Source of the DNA: Brevibacillus invocatus
Lineage (GTDB): Bacteria > Bacillota > Bacilli > Brevibacillales > Brevibacillaceae
Length of the DNA: 64,000 bases
Assembly (NCBI RefSeq): GCF_003710915.1
Contig: NZ_RHHR01000015.1
Coordinates: 124,001 to 188,000 of the forward strand
Direction: 5' to 3'
Positions 9,235 to 18,420 of this stretch are shown piece after piece. Each line of letters opens with the position of its first letter. The stretch's first letter is position 1. The translations under genes were made by a program, and so were the position numbers. A model generated the notes under the pieces. That model worked only from the letters and a program-made list of their open reading frames with translations, made no database searches and had not been told where the DNA came from.

Positions 9235-9266
9235 TCGGATGGTTTGATTATAGGGAAAGCTGGTGA

Positions 9267-10196
9267 GTGGTCTTGAATCCGCTCTATTTAGGGGTCATTT
9301 ATGTCATCGTCTCTGCAGTCGGTTTTGGAGTCATGTCTATTTTTGCGGTCTATGCCTATGGAGCGGGCGCTTCCGTCTCCAGCTTGCTCTTCCTGCGTTT
9401 TTTGCTGGCTGCTGTCCTCTTTTTTGGACTGATGCTCCTGCGACGCGAATCGCTTGGCATCAACAAAAAGCAGCTGCTGTCCCTGATTTTGCTGGGAGGA
9501 GTGCTCTATACCCTGCAATCGCTCAGCTTTTTTTCGGCTGTCCAATACATCCCGACATCGTTGGCAGGGCTTGTACTTTACACCTTCCCCGTCTTCGTGG
9601 CGATCCTGAGCTTCTTCGTGGACAAGGAAGTGCTCCGTCTCAAGACCGTGGCGGCCATGCTTCTCTCTTTGCTGGGTCTGGGGCTGGTACTCGGGCTTTC
9701 CTTCGGTGGTATTCAACCGCTCGGTGTCGTGCTTGCTTTTGCTGCCGCACTTTTTTACTCGGTCTATATCGTGGTGGGCAATCGCGTAGGCAAAGGTCTT
9801 TCGCCGTATGTGACCTCCGGCTATATTGCGCTGTTTGCGTCCTGCTCCAGCTTAGTAGTGGCACAAGTGGATGGAGGCGTCGACCTTTCCTTTTTGGCGC
9901 AAGGCTGGTGGGCATTGGCGGGCATTGTTGTCTTTTCGACAGTCATGGCGATTAGCTGTTTTTTTCGCGGTCTGCAGCTGATCGGCTCGACCAAGGCTTC
10001 TGTCATCAGCATGGTGGAGCCTGTCGTGACGATCCTCTTTTCGGCTGTCTTGTTTGGCGAGCTGCTTGGCGGTTTGCAGTGGATTGGTGCCTGTGCCGTC
10101 ATCGTGGGCGCTGTCCTGATTGTATTAGGCAAGCAGGAGACGCAGGAAAAACCGCTTGAGACTCAATATGAAACAGTGACTGTTCGGGGAGAATAA
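9267..10196 (+). CDS. EamA/DMT family transporter
   Basis: The protein has about 309 residues and ten hydrophobic segments in two repeated halves, each ending in a YTFPVFVAILS or SMVEPVVTILFS type motif, as in drug/metabolite transporters of the EamA family. The substrate cannot be read from the sequence. The start is uncertain: GTG 9267 or TTG 9273 are both possible, with a weak ribosome binding site. It stands 32 bases after natB and ends at a strong terminator, so it may be co-transcribed with natAB. Confidence 0.85.
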   Translation: MVLNPLYLGVIYVIVSAVGFGVMSIFAVYAYGAGASVSSLLFLRFLLAAVLFFGLMLLRRESLGINKKQLLSLILLGGVLYTLQSLSFFSAVQYIPTSLAGLVLYTFPVFVAILSFFVDKEVLRLKTVAAMLLSLLGLGLVLGLSFGGIQPLGVVLAFAAALFYSVYIVVGNRVGKGLSPYVTSGYIALFASCSSLVVAQVDGGVDLSFLAQGWWALAGIVVFSTVMAISCFFRGLQLIGSTKASVISMVEPVVTILFSAVLFGELLGGLQWIGACAVIVGAVLIVLGKQETQEKPLETQYETVTVRGE

Positions 10197-10241
10197 TGAA
10201 TGGAGGAATCGAACGCAAAAACCTCATTCATAGCAGAATGC

Positions 10242-10290
10242 ACTGCACGCTAATTATTAGACCTTCCTAATAGTTGGGGTGCAGTTTTTT
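10242..10290 (+). terminator. Intrinsic terminator after the EamA gene
   Basis: ACTGCAC (10242-10248) and GTGCAGT (10279-10285) close a long hairpin that also pairs CTAATTATTAG with CTAATAGTT-like bases, followed by six T. A closely similar hairpin sits at 18421-18465. Confidence 0.85.
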
Positions 10291-10787
10291 GTATGTGGCA
10301 AGAGTTCAATACAATACAGCAGTTTAGTATCAATAATTTCAAACAGATTGTTCGGGATTTTCAATTTTACTAATGGATTTTGGCCATTTATGATACTTCT
10401 ATGGAAATCACCTTGGCTTGGACCGAAGGGGTTGTATGGGTAGAGACAGCATGATTTCGACGAAATAAGCTCTGGATTTCTTGCCTTGATTCAGAACCGC
10501 TACTTTTGAAAGAATCAGCTTTGATGGAAAGCTGTATCTCGCGGAGGATATTCATCACATGGCTCTGGTTAGCTTGCATGATGAATTTGCAACTGTGATA
10601 GATACGAATGGAGTTTTACAATTGCTAGAAGGGTAATCAGAGCTAATAAAGCGAGGAATGGGGAGGGGATTTTTCGTCTTGGCTGGTTGGAAAAGAAGGA
10701 ATGATGGATGATTTCCTATTTTGGTATAATAAAAGTCAAAGCGCTGCTGTCCGGCATGAGATCACCGTGACAGAGCGCTTTTCTCGT
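10291..10787. other. About 500 bases without a convincing gene
   Basis: The sequence is AT-richer than its surroundings. A 63-codon minus-strand frame (10388-10579) has no ribosome binding site, and a plus-strand stretch with TATAAT-like bases near 10725 is unassigned. I see no domain remnant. Confidence 0.5.
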
Positions 10788-11759
10788 TTATTTGTCCATT
10801 TGAGAGCGGATCAACCAACCGGCACCGTAGACTCCCGCGTCGTTACCCAGGCTGGCAGGGACGATTTGCGTAGATTCGACCACATAGGGAAACGGGATGA
10901 AACGGCTGAAGGCATCACGGATGCGGGTAAAGAGGAACTCACCTGCATGGGCGACGCCGCCACCGATGACGACCCTGGCTGGATTGAGCACCATACCGAG
11001 GTGAGAGAGGGCAAGCCCAAGGTACATGGCGGCCTGATCGACGATGACGAGTGCAGCAGTATCCCCAGCCTTGGCGGCATCCAGGACGTCCTTTGCCTGA
11101 ATTTCACCTTGTGAATCCAGGATGTGTGCCAGCATCGGGCTTGCTCCGTTCAAGGCAGCCAGGCGACCTTCACGAATCAGGGCGGTGGCAGAGGAATACG
11201 TCTCCAGGCAGCCTGTTTTGCCGCAGTTGCACAAGGAACCGCTGTTGGGCGTCATCGTGATGTGACCGATTTCTCCCCCTACACCATTGATCCCGTGTAC
11301 GACCTGACCGTGCAGAATAACGCCGCCGCCGATACCCGTGCCGATGGTCAAGAGGATCAGGTCCTTAGCGCCTTGACCGGAGCCCTGCCACATTTCGCCC
11401 AGTGCTGCGGTATTGGCATCGTTGTCCACTTCGACCAAGAGACCTGTGAGCGCTTCCAGCTTGGCTTTTAGCGGAACGGGCGATCTCCAATGCAGATTGA
11501 CGGCTTGCTGGACGATGCCTGGTTTGGGATCGATGGGCCCTGGTACTCCGACCCCGATCCCGCCAGCCTGTTCAAGGGAAAAACCGTGCTGCTGCAAGAG
11601 GCTGCGCGTCATGTCGGCCGTTTTTTGCAGGATGCCGTCTTCTCCGGAAGTGAGAGGAGTAGGCTCCTGTGTCTTGGCTACAAGCTCCCCATCCGGTGTG
11701 ATCAGAGCGATTTTAATCGCAGTTCCCCCTATGTCTACTCCCACGATGATTGGTTTCAC
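10788..11759 (-). CDS. glcK: ROK-family glucokinase
   Basis: The enzyme phosphorylates glucose with ATP in the cytoplasm. The 323-residue protein has the ATP-phosphate motif VDIGGT (9-13), GVGVPGPI, the substrate Asp in EVDNDANTAALGE, TIGTGIGGG, and the ROK zinc motif CNCGKTGCLE. The GTG start at 11759 follows GGGAGGGAG at ideal spacing and gives a normal N-terminus; longer in-frame starts lack such a site. The gene is divergent from dgkB with about 140 bases between. Confidence 0.92.
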   Translation of the reverse strand: MKPIIVGVDIGGTAIKIALITPDGELVAKTQEPTPLTSGEDGILQKTADMTRSLLQQHGFSLEQAGGIGVGVPGPIDPKPGIVQQAVNLHWRSPVPLKAKLEALTGLLVEVDNDANTAALGEMWQGSGQGAKDLILLTIGTGIGGGVILHGQVVHGINGVGGEIGHITMTPNSGSLCNCGKTGCLETYSSATALIREGRLAALNGASPMLAHILDSQGEIQAKDVLDAAKAGDTAALVIVDQAAMYLGLALSHLGMVLNPARVVIGGGVAHAGEFLFTRIRDAFSRFIPFPYVVESTQIVPASLGNDAGVYGAGWLIRSQMDK

Positions 11760-11903
11760 AGCTCTCCCTCCCAGCTTTTGGAACATCATCTTTATTATCT
11801 TATCACGCGTCACCTAGCATAGCGATTCCCAAAATTGGCTATACAGGATATGATGAGAAGAGAGTATACCCGTGAGCTTATGGGAAGGAAGAAGGGATCT
11901 GCC

Positions 11904-12794
11904 TTGAAAAAAGCCAGATTAATCTACAATCCAAGCTCCGGCCGAGAGATTGTACGTCGGCGTTTGCCGGATATCCTGGATTTGATGGAGTCGGCCGGAT
12001 ACGAGACGTCATGTCATGCGACAAAAGGGAAAGATGACGCGACGAAGGAAGCGGCCCGCGCAGTGTCGCGTGGTTATGATTTGATTGTAGCTGCTGGTGG
12101 AGACGGTACCATTTATGAAGTAGTGAACGGAATGGCTGGGCAAAAAGCACGCCCGTCCTTAGGGATCATCCCTTGTGGAACGACCAATGACTTGGCCAGA
12201 GCGATTGGCATCCCGAAGTCCATCAGCCGTTCTTGTGAAGTGATCAAGCAGGGGAAGAAAAAGCGTATTGACCTGGGCAGGATCAATGATCGGTATTTCA
12301 TCAATATTGCAGGCGGGGGGTCTCTGACCAATCTCACCTACGAAGTCCCAAGCAAGCTGAAAACCATGATGGGTCAGATCGCCTACTACGTCAAAGGACT
12401 GGAAAAGCTGCCTTCGCTGCACCCAATCCGGGTCAAGATGGAGAATCGCAAGGAAGTGCTGCTGGACGAGGAGATCATGATCTTTTTAGTCGCAAACAGT
12501 CATTCTGTCGGCGGCTTCGAAAAGCTCGCGCCCAATGCCGATTTGTCAGATGGAAAGCTGGATGTTATTGTGGTGAAAAAGGCGAACATCGCCGAATTTA
12601 TTCGTATCGCGACCCAAGCGGTGCGTGGAGAGCACCTCAAGGATCCGCTTGTGAAATACTTCCAGACCGATTACCTCAAGGCTACCTCTTATGGCGGGGA
12701 GCTGGTTCAGATCAATCTGGACGGAGAATTGGGTGGACAGCTGCCATGCGTCATCGAGGCGTTGCCAGGGCACATCGAGATGTTTGTCCCATAG
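11904..12794 (+). CDS. dgkB: Diacylglycerol kinase, DgkB type
   Basis: The soluble lipid kinase returns diacylglycerol, made during lipoteichoic acid synthesis, to phosphatidic acid. The N-terminal catalytic domain has ARLIYNPSSGRE, AAGGDGTIYEVVNG and GIIPCGTTNDLARA; the C-terminal half carries the beta-sandwich with LDGELGG. TTG 11904 follows GAAGGAAGAAGGGAT and gives an N-terminus (MKKARLIYNP) that matches the family; frames extending to 11835 look too long. The order dgkB-rlmD is the same as in Bacillus subtilis (yerQ-yefA). Confidence 0.9.
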   Translation: MKKARLIYNPSSGREIVRRRLPDILDLMESAGYETSCHATKGKDDATKEAARAVSRGYDLIVAAGGDGTIYEVVNGMAGQKARPSLGIIPCGTTNDLARAIGIPKSISRSCEVIKQGKKKRIDLGRINDRYFINIAGGGSLTNLTYEVPSKLKTMMGQIAYYVKGLEKLPSLHPIRVKMENRKEVLLDEEIMIFLVANSHSVGGFEKLAPNADLSDGKLDVIVVKKANIAEFIRIATQAVRGEHLKDPLVKYFQTDYLKATSYGGELVQINLDGELGGQLPCVIEALPGHIEMFVP

Positions 12795-12870
12795 GACTTG
12801 AGAACAAAGGGGATGCCATCAACTGCATCCCTGTATACATAGCAATCCGGATATTAAAGGAGAAAAGATC

Positions 12871-14313
12871 GTGGCAAAGACAACAAAGAAGCGGAGAGGA
12901 CCGCAACCGACAGCTAAAGCAGAGCTGGATGTACCTGTACGCGTCGGACAAACCGTGGAAGTGGAGATGACCGGGCTCAATCATGAGGGAGCGGGCGTCG
13001 GCCGCATCGAGGGCTATACGCTGTTCGTGGCAGGCGCCTTGGCTGGGGAGCGAGTGCGCGCGCGGGTAGAGCATGTCAAAAAGAACTTTGGCTTTGCCAG
13101 GCTGGTAGAGGTCGCCCGGGCCAGCGCTCATCGGGCGATGCCGCCCTGTCCCTTATACGATCGCTGCGGAGGCTGTTCGCTGCAGCACCTGAATTATGAG
13201 GAGCAGCTTCGTCACAAGCAGCAGATCGTTCGGGACAACCTGCGGCGGATCGGAGGCTTTCAGGTGGAGGGAGAAGGGGCGATTACCGTACTCCCGACAC
13301 TGGGCATGAGCGAGCCGTGGCGCTACCGCAACAAGGCACAGGTGCCGATCGGGGAAGAGAATGGCGCCCTGGTAGGCGGCTTTTATGCGGAAAAATCGCA
13401 TTCCATCATCGATATGAGCGAATGCCTGATCCAGCATCAGGCCAACGACGAGGCTGTCAACGTCGTAAAGAAGCTCGCGACAGAATTGAATATCCGGGCG
13501 TATGATGAGCTGCACCATACTGGACTTTTGCGTCACGTAGTCGTCAAGGTAGGCGTGAAGACAGGCGAAGTCATGGTGGTGCTGGTGACGACCGAGGAAT
13601 CGATTCCCCAGCGGGATCGCCTCATCGCAGCGATTCGGGAACAGCTTGCTGGCGTGACCAGTATCGTGCAGAACATCAATCCGGATAAGACCAACGTCAT
13701 TTTTGGCAAGAAGACCGTCACTCTGTGGGGCAGTGATGTCATTTACGACTACATCGGCCCGATCAAATTCGCGATATCGGCCCGTTCGTTCTACCAGGTG
13801 AACCCGACGCAGACCGAGGTTTTGTACAACAAGACCTTGGAGTATGCAGGTGCGACCGGAACCGAGACGGTCATCGATGCGTATTGCGGAATCGGGACCA
13901 TCTCGCTTTTTTTGGCCCAGAAGTCGCGTCATGTCTACGGCGTGGAGATCGTGCCGGAAGCCATCGCGGACGCCAATCGCAATGCTAAGCTGAATGGCGT
14001 GGAGAATGTGACGTTTGAGACAGGCCCTGCTGAGGTGGTCATTCCGGCTTGGAAAGAGAAAGGGATACGAGCGGATGTCATCGTGGTCGATCCGCCGCGC
14101 AAGGGCTGTGACGAGGCGTTGCTCGCGACGATTCTGGAGATGCAGCCTGAGCGTGTGGTGTATGTGTCCTGTAACCCATCCACGCTGGCGAGGGATTTGA
14201 AGATGCTGGCTGAGCTGTATGAGGTGAAGGAAGTGCAGCCGGTGGATATGTTTCCGCATACGGGGCACGTGGAGTGCGTAATATTGATGGAATGGAGGGG
14301 CGAGCCTAAATAG
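12871..14313 (+). CDS. rlmD: 23S rRNA (uracil-C5)-methyltransferase, RlmD/RlmCD type
   Basis: The enzyme places 5-methyluridine on 23S rRNA using S-adenosylmethionine. The 480-residue protein has a basic N-terminal tail, a TRAM domain (about 25-85), an iron-sulfur Cys cluster (CPLYDRCGGCSLQH), the SAM motif DAYCGIGTISLFLA, DPPRKGCD and the catalytic Cys434 in YVSCNPSTLARDL. The start is GTG 12871 after AAAGGAG. In Bacillus subtilis one enzyme, RlmCD, modifies two sites; which applies here is not visible. The terminator overlaps its stop codon. Confidence 0.92.
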   Translation: MAKTTKKRRGPQPTAKAELDVPVRVGQTVEVEMTGLNHEGAGVGRIEGYTLFVAGALAGERVRARVEHVKKNFGFARLVEVARASAHRAMPPCPLYDRCGGCSLQHLNYEEQLRHKQQIVRDNLRRIGGFQVEGEGAITVLPTLGMSEPWRYRNKAQVPIGEENGALVGGFYAEKSHSIIDMSECLIQHQANDEAVNVVKKLATELNIRAYDELHHTGLLRHVVVKVGVKTGEVMVVLVTTEESIPQRDRLIAAIREQLAGVTSIVQNINPDKTNVIFGKKTVTLWGSDVIYDYIGPIKFAISARSFYQVNPTQTEVLYNKTLEYAGATGTETVIDAYCGIGTISLFLAQKSRHVYGVEIVPEAIADANRNAKLNGVENVTFETGPAEVVIPAWKEKGIRADVIVVDPPRKGCDEALLATILEMQPERVVYVSCNPSTLARDLKMLAELYEVKEVQPVDMFPHTGHVECVILMEWRGEPK

Positions 14314-14329
14314 GCTACGCCCCCTTTTT
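14297..14329 (+). terminator. Terminator overlapping the rlmD stop codon
   Basis: GGGGCGAGCC (14297-14306) pairs with GGCTACGCCCC (14313-14323), followed by TTTTT. The stop codon TAG 14311-14313 lies in the loop region. Confidence 0.85.
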
Positions 14330-14477
14330 AAGTGGGTTTTGGAAGTTATAACTGATTTCACCGACTATTTGCTGTAGCCATTTCGACTATTTCCAGTATG
14401 GTCACCGTCGGAACTATGTTTGCTGTAGCCTAAGTGATCATCCATTTCAGCTTCAAAAACTTGTTGGAGCTCTCTTA

Positions 14478-16880
14478 TTACCTGTCCCGATTAACAACAT
14501 AGTCCAATAAATGCTTCAGGAATGGGGTTTTTAAAGACATCTCCTTCAACGCTTCCATCGCGCAGCAGTAGTGCTCCCACATCTCTTTCCTGGCATCTTT
14601 CTGACCAAGAACTGTTACAAAAGTCGAGCTGTTGTTTTCAACATCCTGGAGAGTGGGTTTACCGAGTAAAAGCCGATCTCCTTCCACATCAAGCAAATCA
14701 TCCTTAATCTGAAATACAATCCCCGCATGATAGGCATATTTCTTTAAAGCAGCAATTTCCAACGCCTCAGCCTGAGCAAGAATGGCAGGCATAACGAGAG
14801 AAGCCTCAAATGCAATTCCGGTTTTGTAGTAGCATATCCGTTTCAATTGCTCCAGTGTTAATTCTTGACCTTTGGATTGCAAATCCATCGCTTGCCCCAT
14901 ACACATCTCTCCCGCTTTTTGGGACGAATACTGCATCATGGCAAGTACGGCTTTTGCATCGAATCCGTTTAGAGACGATTGTTCTTCAACCGACTTCATG
15001 AACAGAAACAGACCTGTTAATTCCGCAGTAGAGGAATTATGAACCATATGCAAGGTTGGACGCCCTCTACGGGTAGAGGAATTATCTTGCGATGGGAGAT
15101 CGTCGAAGATCAAAGATGCGGTATGCATATATTCCAATGATCTTAGAAGTGGTACGATCTCCGGAAATGGCAATCCGTATTCGTTAACGCCCATGACCCA
15201 AGTCATGATGGGCCGTAGTCGTTTGCCATCTCCTTCGAGACTGTAATTTGCAGCATCGATCAGCGAATCCTTCATCGGGGGAATTCCGTCATGTTTGGCA
15301 ATCTGCAATTGGTTGTTGATCTGTTCGCGGACCGTTTTGACTGTCTCGATAAAATACTCTTTTTCTTTCCGCTTGTTTTTTAGAGCGGTCACCATCTGAT
15401 CCCTAAGCAGTTTATCGAAAAAATCCACATTGTCCGCTTCTCTAACCATTAGTTGGATGAGACGATTGAATTCCGGATCACCAGGAGCAAATACCTCCAT
15501 CAATTCGTTATACTTTTCAATTCCGATGCGTTGTTTGCAACGTTTTAAACCGTTGATGGCACGATCCAGTATCACCTCAAGCGTTTTGGGATCGGAGTGA
15601 TACACATGATGGATCAGATGGGAGATGACGGCCCAATATAATTCAAAAGGATTGATCAAATCCGAACGCTGATCCCGGTATTTTAAATAATAGGTATAGG
15701 GGGTTACCGCCCCTTCTCTCATATCGTCAAAAATATCCGCAAAATCATCTGCCAGCTGGTTGTAGATGCCATAATAAAATACTCGATGATCAAATCCCTC
15801 ATCTACAGGAGCGCTAATGACGGAACGGACAATCAAGCGGGCAGAAGAGGATTTTAAGATAACGGGTAAATAAAGTTCTTCGTTGGTGTAATTCGCATTC
15901 GAAAGGTCCTTTATTCGGTCCAGATGCTGAGAATGAAAAAACACATACGACTGCTCGAAAAAGGGCTGCTGCGTATCCGATCGCTGTTGGCACTTCATAT
16001 ACTCAAAGGCTTCCCGGAGCTCCGAGTGTATATAATGAATCAAATCCCTGTTATCTCCGTTCCACTCTCCCAATTCCGGCACAGATCCGGTCAGAAGCGC
16101 GGTGCGTATCATACGAGAATACTTTTCTTTCTCTTGATCATTTAAGATCTCGGAATCGAGAAGATCGTCAATAAAAGGATAGGTCAGACCATAGGAGTAA
16201 CCTAGCCTGATAGCTTCATCGAGTCTCCTCGTACGTTCCACAGGCAATATCTCATCGCCCATCTCTTCTATCGCATGCAGAATAACCCCGCCAATGATTT
16301 TGATCAGTTTGCGCTGGGCGTGCTCTGCGTTCATATCGTCCGGAATATGGGAGGATACAGCCTTTAGTTTTTCTATCAACCAAATCGCTGCGTTTTCTAC
16401 GCCCTCCTTCTGGGCCCACCGATAAAAACCGGCCAGACTCAAATAGTCGGGTTGGTCTCCCCGTTTGGTAGCGGTGGATTGAATCAAGTAATTTTTGATG
16501 TCGGTAACTAGGCGCCGAATCCTTTTCTGTGTTACTGGGGAATCCAGAGCTTTACCCAAATCCCTCATAAAAATATAGGACACGCTTCGATCAAGGTAAT
16601 CATCCAATTGACCGGTAACATTCAGCCAGTCGAGGTATCTATAATAATCCTGTGTATCCGGTTTTCTTTTTACCCGTGAAAAAAAGGAAAGCCATGATTT
16701 ATGATGAATGTGGTTACTCTGCCACAATTGAAAATCCTTTGTTAGAGTAGGCACATAGGTCTTTTCCATAACCTGCTCATACAGCGATGCAAAATACTGA
16801 GCTGCCTTCTGCTCGGCCAGCCGGTACCACGAGTCGGCATGCTCTGTAAATGCCTCATTCTCTGTAAATTTACCATTCAT
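14478..16880 (-). CDS. Two-domain isoprenoid synthase-like protein, 800 residues
   Basis: The C-terminal part (about 505-800) is a trans-prenyl diphosphate synthase: GDGKRLRP (551-557), a first Asp-rich motif FDDLPSQD (592-599) of the DDx4D kind, RRGRPTLH, and a second motif QIKDDLLD (724-731). Ala and Ser at positions -5 and -4 before DD resemble GGPP synthases of the CrtE kind, so a GGPP product is my guess. Residues 1-500 are not a normal part of such enzymes. They carry two further Asp-rich motifs, IDDLLDSE (238-245) and QLADDFADIFDD (375-386), 139 residues apart, as in an alpha-helical class I isoprenoid synthase. A bifunctional terpene synthase is an inference. The gene stands alone, is AT-richer than its neighbours, and starts at ATG 16880 after GAGGTAA. 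Confidence 0.8.
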   Translation of the reverse strand: MNGKFTENEAFTEHADSWYRLAEQKAAQYFASLYEQVMEKTYVPTLTKDFQLWQSNHIHHKSWLSFFSRVKRKPDTQDYYRYLDWLNVTGQLDDYLDRSVSYIFMRDLGKALDSPVTQKRIRRLVTDIKNYLIQSTATKRGDQPDYLSLAGFYRWAQKEGVENAAIWLIEKLKAVSSHIPDDMNAEHAQRKLIKIIGGVILHAIEEMGDEILPVERTRRLDEAIRLGYSYGLTYPFIDDLLDSEILNDQEKEKYSRMIRTALLTGSVPELGEWNGDNRDLIHYIHSELREAFEYMKCQQRSDTQQPFFEQSYVFFHSQHLDRIKDLSNANYTNEELYLPVILKSSSARLIVRSVISAPVDEGFDHRVFYYGIYNQLADDFADIFDDMREGAVTPYTYYLKYRDQRSDLINPFELYWAVISHLIHHVYHSDPKTLEVILDRAINGLKRCKQRIGIEKYNELMEVFAPGDPEFNRLIQLMVREADNVDFFDKLLRDQMVTALKNKRKEKEYFIETVKTVREQINNQLQIAKHDGIPPMKDSLIDAANYSLEGDGKRLRPIMTWVMGVNEYGLPFPEIVPLLRSLEYMHTASLIFDDLPSQDNSSTRRGRPTLHMVHNSSTAELTGLFLFMKSVEEQSSLNGFDAKAVLAMMQYSSQKAGEMCMGQAMDLQSKGQELTLEQLKRICYYKTGIAFEASLVMPAILAQAEALEIAALKKYAYHAGIVFQIKDDLLDVEGDRLLLGKPTLQDVENNSSTFVTVLGQKDARKEMWEHYCCAMEALKEMSLKTPFLKHLLDYVVNRDR

Positions 16881-17272
16881 AGGATAGATTACCTCAAAAC
16901 TGTATATTTTCGTTAAATATTCTGAAAGAGCATTTCTCCAAGGACGGGAACGAATTTAAATTCATGCCGCATCAAATTCGCAGGATCATGTTCATACACT
17001 TTTATACGCGAAAGAGTCTTTTTGGTTTCGTAATCGTTAGAGGATCACATGAAGCCAGGGTTCGTAATTTCTTCAGCCTATGGATAGAGTGCTAAAGGGT
17101 CGGTTAGCAATAAGCAAAAATGGTTAACGTTGACTGTGGTATTAAATAATTATATTGCAGATTGTGACAGTAGAGTTCAAATGAAGGAACAATTAGAAGT
17201 CAAGTAATTCAATTGCAGTTCGGAGTAGTACATTCGAATGAATGGTTCAACGCATACTAGTCTTTACTAAAT
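16881..17272. other. Intergenic stretch, about 390 bases
   Basis: It is AT-rich, with stops in all frames. It should hold the promoter of the 800-residue gene on the minus strand. I see no repeat or gene remnant that I can name. Confidence 0.4.
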
Positions 17273-17310
17273 GAAAGAGAGTACCGCTTTTAGAAGTACT
17301 CTCTTTCTTC
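17273..17310. terminator. Hairpin between convergent-side genes
   Basis: GAAAGAGAGTAC (17273-17284) and GTACTCTCTTTC (17296-17307) are perfect complements with an 11-base loop. It lies just beyond the end of the VOC gene on the minus strand. The T runs are weak on both sides. Confidence 0.65.
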
Positions 17311-17351
17311 AAACATAGAATCACGATTTGTAGTACATATTTTAAAGGATT

Positions 17352-17741
17352 CTATTTCGCGTTCACATCTGGCTGATGAATACCAAAAATATTGCCTTCG
17401 GTATCCATATAATATCCTTGCCACGCCATTCCAGGCAGAGCATGCTTTGGATGGGCGACCTTGCCTCCATTTTTTAGGATTTTTGCTTCAGTTGAATCGT
17501 AATCTGCCACTCCCATTGTACAGGCATAGCCATTCAAAGCCTGGCCAGTTTCTGGGGAAGCACCCTGACGTTGCATCAAAGCTCCGTTAATTCCAGGCTC
17601 GTTTGCATTACCGGTAACAGCTCCAAAATAGGGCATACCAGCATAATCGCTCCAATCCTCAAACGCCCACCCAAATACTTCTCCATAAAACGTTTTAGCG
17701 CGTTCCATGTCAATTTTACTTATGCTACCCATGTGAATCAC
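17352..17741 (-). CDS. VOC (glyoxalase/bleomycin resistance) family protein
   Basis: The 129-residue protein has one vicinal oxygen chelate module pair: DMERAKTFYGEVFGW near the start and GYYMDTEGNIFGIHQP at the end. Such proteins bind a metal and act on, or sequester, small molecules; the substrate is unknown. The start is the weak point. GTG 17741 (or ATG 17732) lacks a ribosome binding site, and the frame stays open upstream through the start of the divergent DUF4256 gene with family-like residues (CNYLVIHMG), so the natural N-terminus may be longer or lost. Confidence 0.75.
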   Translation of the reverse strand: MIHMGSISKIDMERAKTFYGEVFGWAFEDWSDYAGMPYFGAVTGNANEPGINGALMQRQGASPETGQALNGYACTMGVADYDSTEAKILKNGGKVAHPKHALPGMAWQGYYMDTEGNIFGIHQPDVNAK

Positions 17742-17774
17742 TAGGTAATTACAAACTCGAAAGGAGAAAGGAAC

Positions 17775-18353
17775 ATGCCAAAGAGTGATAGCAACTCTAT
17801 AAAGGAGTTATTGCCGGAGCAACGTGAAGAACTACTCCAAACATTGAAAGCCCGTTTTGAGAAAAACATGAATCGCCATCTAGGTCTTGAATGGGCAAAC
17901 ATCCAAGCAAAGCTCGAAGCGCATACCGAAAAACTGTGGTCGCTCCATGAAATGGAGAGAACGGGCGGTGAACCGGATGTAGTTGATTATGACGTTCAGA
18001 CAGGCGAGTACATTTTTTACGATTGCTCAGCGGAAAGTCCCAAAGGGCGTAGAAGTGTTTGCTACGATCGTGAAGCGCTGGAGTCAAGGAAAGAACATAA
18101 ACCACAGAATAATGCGATTGAAATGGCAGCTGCCATAGACATTGAGCTGTTAACAGAAGAACAATACCGGGAGCTACAGAAGCTTGGAAATTTCGATTTG
18201 AAAACTTCGAGCTGGGTGAAAACACCTGCTAGTATTCGAAAACTCGGCGGGGCGATCTTTTGTGATCGTCGCTACGACACTGTCTTCGTATACCACAATG
18301 GAGCTGAATCCTACTATGCCGCTAGAGGGTTCCGCGGCTCGCTAAGGGTCTAA
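17775..18353 (+). CDS. DUF4256 family protein
   Basis: The 192-residue soluble protein matches the DUF4256 family as I know it: a helical N-terminus, then GEPDVVDYDVQTGEYIFYDCSAESPKGRRS and a C-terminal half with LGGAIFCDRRYDTVFVYHNGAES. No function is known to me. The start ATG 17775 follows AAAGGAGAAAGGA. It is divergent from the VOC gene with only 33 bases between, so both promoters must overlap or one lies in the other gene. Confidence 0.85.
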   Translation: MPKSDSNSIKELLPEQREELLQTLKARFEKNMNRHLGLEWANIQAKLEAHTEKLWSLHEMERTGGEPDVVDYDVQTGEYIFYDCSAESPKGRRSVCYDREALESRKEHKPQNNAIEMAAAIDIELLTEEQYRELQKLGNFDLKTSSWVKTPASIRKLGGAIFCDRRYDTVFVYHNGAESYYAARGFRGSLRV

Positions 18354-18420
18354 ATTTTGGCGGGTAGTAGGAAGTATCGCGACGTGTTGCTCTTTGAAGT
18401 TTCTATTTTCCTATACGTTA

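Noticed and set aside
10388-10579. A 63-codon minus-strand frame
   Set aside because: It has no ribosome binding site and no recognisable motif; I cannot tell it from chance in an AT-rich gap.
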